Shown in pieces: positions 61,940 to 64,000 of a stretch of 64,000 nucleotides of DNA. Within the stretch, counting starts at the first letter, position 1. The number at the start of each line of letters is the position of its first letter. Source of the stretch: Polynucleobacter sp. MWH-HuK1 (GTDB lineage: Bacteria; Pseudomonadota; Gammaproteobacteria; Burkholderiales; Burkholderiaceae); NCBI RefSeq assembly GCF_018881815.1, contig NZ_JACVPP010000001.1, positions 927,352 to 991,351 on the forward strand, in the 5' to 3' direction. Below the pieces are notes generated by a model that did no database searches, had not been told where the DNA came from, and saw only the letters and a program-made list of their open reading frames with translations. The position numbers and the translations under genes are program-made.

Positions 61940-62503
61940 TTGCTCAGCAGTTTCCCACCTAGAAATACTTTTGTCATTTTAGGTGTAGTCACAATCCATC
62001 TTTTGGTTTCCTTGTTTTTTTCACCTTCAGCATTTGAGGGCGAAAGAGCGCTCACTTCAGAATCCATGATGGTGAATTTAGTCAATCTGCGCGCACATCA
62101 ACCGAGAAAGCGTGCAGACACATCAATAGCTAAAACGACCGCAATTAGCCCCACAGAAAATCTCAACCCAATGCCCTCTGAGTTAACTTCTATGAGCGGT
62201 GACAAGAAAGGGAGTAGTCGCCCACAGAACTTCATTCCTAGACATGTTCTACATAACCCCAAGCCAAGCTATCCCTTATTGAGCAGAAAACTCAGGGAGC
62301 AGGGTTTGGTGATGATTAAGTTGTGCGTTAACCAGGGTGGCTTTGTGGATGAGGCCAGTGTTTCCAGAAGTTCAGGTTTTCAGGGTTTAGATCAGTCAGC
62401 GCTTGCCACCTTGTCGCAATGGAGATTTCTACCGCTTTCTTCAGCCCTCTATCAGTCTTCGCAGTGTTTTCAGGCTCCCGTTCATTTTAGTTTGGAGGGG
62501 TAG
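61940..62503 (+). CDS. TonB-like energy transducer protein
   Basis: A 187-residue protein with one N-terminal helix (about 9-28) and a C-terminal TonB domain from about 105: NPKPSYPLLSRKLREQGLVMIKL, VSRSSGFQGLDQSALATLSQW. The proline-rich spanning region is very short and not clearly Pro-Lys repeated. It should couple the proton-motive force to the receptor at 62771. The start is TTG with AAGGAAG upstream. It is three bases ahead of hemP. Confidence 0.87.
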   Translation: MLSSFPPRNTFVILGVVTIHLLVSLFFSPSAFEGERALTSESMMVNLVNLRAHQPRKRADTSIAKTTAISPTENLNPMPSELTSMSGDKKGSSRPQNFIPRHVLHNPKPSYPLLSRKLREQGLVMIKLCVNQGGFVDEASVSRSSGFQGLDQSALATLSQWRFLPLSSALYQSSQCFQAPVHFSLEG

Positions 62504-62506
62504 CAT

Positions 62507-62686
62507 TTGACTGATTGCAAAACTGCAGACTTAGATCTGAAATACATTCGCTCCGCCGAGACTTTGCCAAAGATTATTTCAAGTGAGGATCTACTTGGTC
62601 GAGGCAAGCAAATGTTTATTACACATGATGGGTGTACTTATCAATTGCGCATTACTAAATTGGGGAAATTAATTCTGACGAAGTAA
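62507..62686 (+). CDS. hemP: hemin uptake protein HemP
   Basis: A 59-residue protein that ends in the HemP signature: SEDLLGRGKQMFITHDG, YQLRITKLGKLILTK. HemP is encoded beside heme and siderophore receptors in betaproteobacteria and is needed for heme uptake gene expression. TTG start at 62507 with GGAGGGG six bases upstream, three bases after the tonB-like stop. The protein is too short to appear in most gene calls. Confidence 0.88.
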   Translation: MTDCKTADLDLKYIRSAETLPKIISSEDLLGRGKQMFITHDGCTYQLRITKLGKLILTK

Positions 62687-62770
62687 AACTGAAATAGCTT
62701 ACTAGCCAGCAACAGCATTTTCATATGCATATAGCCAGCGATTTTTTGTTTTTATCACTGGAGATGGTAT

Positions 62771-64000
62771 ATGAAGCATCAAGATGTTTTGCGTTATCAA
62801 AGCAGGCTCGCCTGGTTTTCATCAATTGCATTATTGTGCGGGACTGCTTTTTCAAGTTGGGTAAAGGCTCAAGACATCGAATTACCCAGAATTGATATTG
62901 TTGGTCGTGAGCAAAATGCCTCTAGCAAAATTCCTGGAACAGTCGATGTGATTGATCAGAAGCGGATGGAGGAGTTGCAACCTCAATCACTGCAGGATGT
63001 ATTAAGAACGGTTCCTGGCGTCAATATTCGCGGGGATGAGGGAGGTTTTGGAGCTATTCCAAATATCGGCATACGAGGCTTAAATCCAGCCCGCAGTACA
63101 AAAGTGCTATTGCTAGAGGACGGCGCACCAATTCAGCCTAGTTTATTTATTTCCAATGCTTCATATTACAGCCCCCCAGTGGAGCGAATTGGAGGAATAG
63201 AGGTGTTAAAGGGCGCATCAGGTCTTCAGTATGGCCCCTCTAATATCGGCGGCGTAGTTAATTACCTGACAAAAACACCGTCACAGGGTTTTAAGTTAAC
63301 CGGTAAGGTTGGTAACTATGGATATCGATTGGCAGAGATAGAAGCTGGAGGTAAGTCATCGTCAAACGGTGCAGTTGGCGGTATTAACTTGATTCAGTCT
63401 GAGTCCAATGGCTATCAAGGAAATGGTTTTAAGATGTACGACATCTTGATGAAGGGTGGTATTGAGATTGCGCAAAATCAGTGGTTAAGTGTCAAGTATA
63501 CGCATTACGATAACAATATCAATACGTCCTATGTGGGTCTGCGCCCCACTCAATATATCAATCGCATGAGAGATAATCCGGCGCCCAATGATCGCTTTAT
63601 TACCCAAAGAAATGCCGTAGATATAAATCACTCTTTGGAAATTGATTCAGATACCAAAATTAATACTTTGATGTATTGGAGTAAGTTAACTAGAGACTAT
63701 TGGCGGCAAAGTATTGTGAAGCGCACCCAAGATGCTACGATTTTTAAGACCTGCAATGTTGGCTCAGACTGTCAAGTCGGTCGTAATCGAGAGTTTCAAA
63801 TGTTGGGCATAGACTCACGAGTAAATCATGCTTATAAAGCTTTAGGAATCGCTAACGAGGCTGAGTTTGGTGTGCGTTTGCATACAGAATCCCAAATCAA
63901 TCAGTTGGTGAGTTCAAGAACATTGGCTTATTCCGGGCGCGTTTCGCTCCATGAGGACAATAAGGCTAACTCAATTGCCTTGTATGGTCAGAATCGATTT
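62771..64000 (+). CDS. TonB-dependent receptor, cut by the window end
   Basis: At least 410 residues are visible with no stop. A signal peptide (cleavage near VKAQD, about 33) and a TonB-box-like ELPRIDIVG segment are followed by the plug domain: GTVDVIDQKRMEELQPQSLQD, IPNIGIRGLNPARS, VLLLEDGAPIQPSLF and GASGLQYGPSNIGGVVNYLT. Barrel strands follow from about 180. It looks like a FecA/siderophore receptor group member; heme use is suggested by hemP. GGAGA precedes the ATG. Confidence 0.92.
   Translation, partial: MKHQDVLRYQSRLAWFSSIALLCGTAFSSWVKAQDIELPRIDIVGREQNASSKIPGTVDVIDQKRMEELQPQSLQDVLRTVPGVNIRGDEGGFGAIPNIGIRGLNPARSTKVLLLEDGAPIQPSLFISNASYYSPPVERIGGIEVLKGASGLQYGPSNIGGVVNYLTKTPSQGFKLTGKVGNYGYRLAEIEAGGKSSSNGAVGGINLIQSESNGYQGNGFKMYDILMKGGIEIAQNQWLSVKYTHYDNNINTSYVGLRPTQYINRMRDNPAPNDRFITQRNAVDINHSLEIDSDTKINTLMYWSKLTRDYWRQSIVKRTQDATIFKTCNVGSDCQVGRNREFQMLGIDSRVNHAYKALGIANEAEFGVRLHTESQINQLVSSRTLAYSGRVSLHEDNKANSIALYGQNRF

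Noticed and set aside
1..64000. CRISPR array, tRNA, rRNA, IS element or prophage
   Set aside because: No regularly spaced repeats, no clover-leaf sequences with a CCA end, no transposase or phage gene motifs were recognised by eye on either strand.

Overview
The window looks like chromosome of a small-genome freshwater betaproteobacterium of the Burkholderiales, most likely Polynucleobacter or a close relative. This is inferred from moderate-to-low GC, very tight gene packing with many ATGA/GTGA overlaps, several Bug/TctC-type periplasmic binding proteins, paired phasins, a System I cytochrome c maturation operon and a cbb3 oxidase operon. No rRNA, tRNA, CRISPR, IS element or prophage was recognised. 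No gap between genes exceeds 300 bases.

Layout. 0-12.7 kb: nitroreductases, two phasins, the peroxide-defence pair ahpC-ahpF, an outer-membrane protein with an exported amidohydrolase, a histone-deacetylase-like enzyme with a DUF2237 protein, and a run of small DUF proteins ending in a quinone oxidoreductase. 12.7-16.2 kb: a secreted protein and a membrane-bound lytic transglycosylase-like protein, then a marR-doxX-flavodoxin operon behind a striking four-copy operator. 16.3-23.1 kb: ccmABCDEFGHI. 23.1-28.5 kb: SDR, TAXI binding protein, 2OG-Fe oxygenase, Bug protein, MFS. 28.5-38 kb: the cbb3 oxidase locus (ccoI, ccoS, ccoNOQPGH, an extra 86-residue membrane protein, an Fnr-type regulator, a SafE-like protein). 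A textbook class II FNR promoter lies directly before ccoN. 38-42.1 kb: SulP transporter, DUF2177, UspA, M23 peptidase. 42.2-50.4 kb: a regulator-less catabolic and transport module (two paralogous 3-hydroxyacyl-CoA-dehydrogenase-like enzymes, an enolase-superfamily enzyme, a TAXI-TRAP transporter, a DapA-family lyase, a 2-hydroxyacid dehydrogenase). 50.4-61.8 kb: MFS, cytochromes b561 and c', site-2 protease, two small unlisted proteins, extradiol dioxygenase, CrcB, Bug protein, a two-gene chromate transporter, 2-hydroxyacid dehydrogenase, TrhO, pirin and a methyltransferase. 61.9 kb to the end: an iron or heme uptake locus (TonB-like, HemP, start of a TonB-dependent receptor).

How it fits together. 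The ccm operon supplies the covalent heme attachment needed by CcoO, CcoP and cytochrome c'. CcoI/CcoS/CcoG/CcoH supply copper and assembly factors, and the Fnr protein encoded beside them probably controls ccoN by oxygen. A near-consensus FNR site before the first phasin suggests storage-granule genes may answer to the same signal. The best candidates for something little described are the 42-50 kb catabolic module, the four-copy MarR operator, and two small conserved-looking ORFs at 53.6-53.9 kb. All functions are assigned by reading motifs in translated sequence; no database search was possible.
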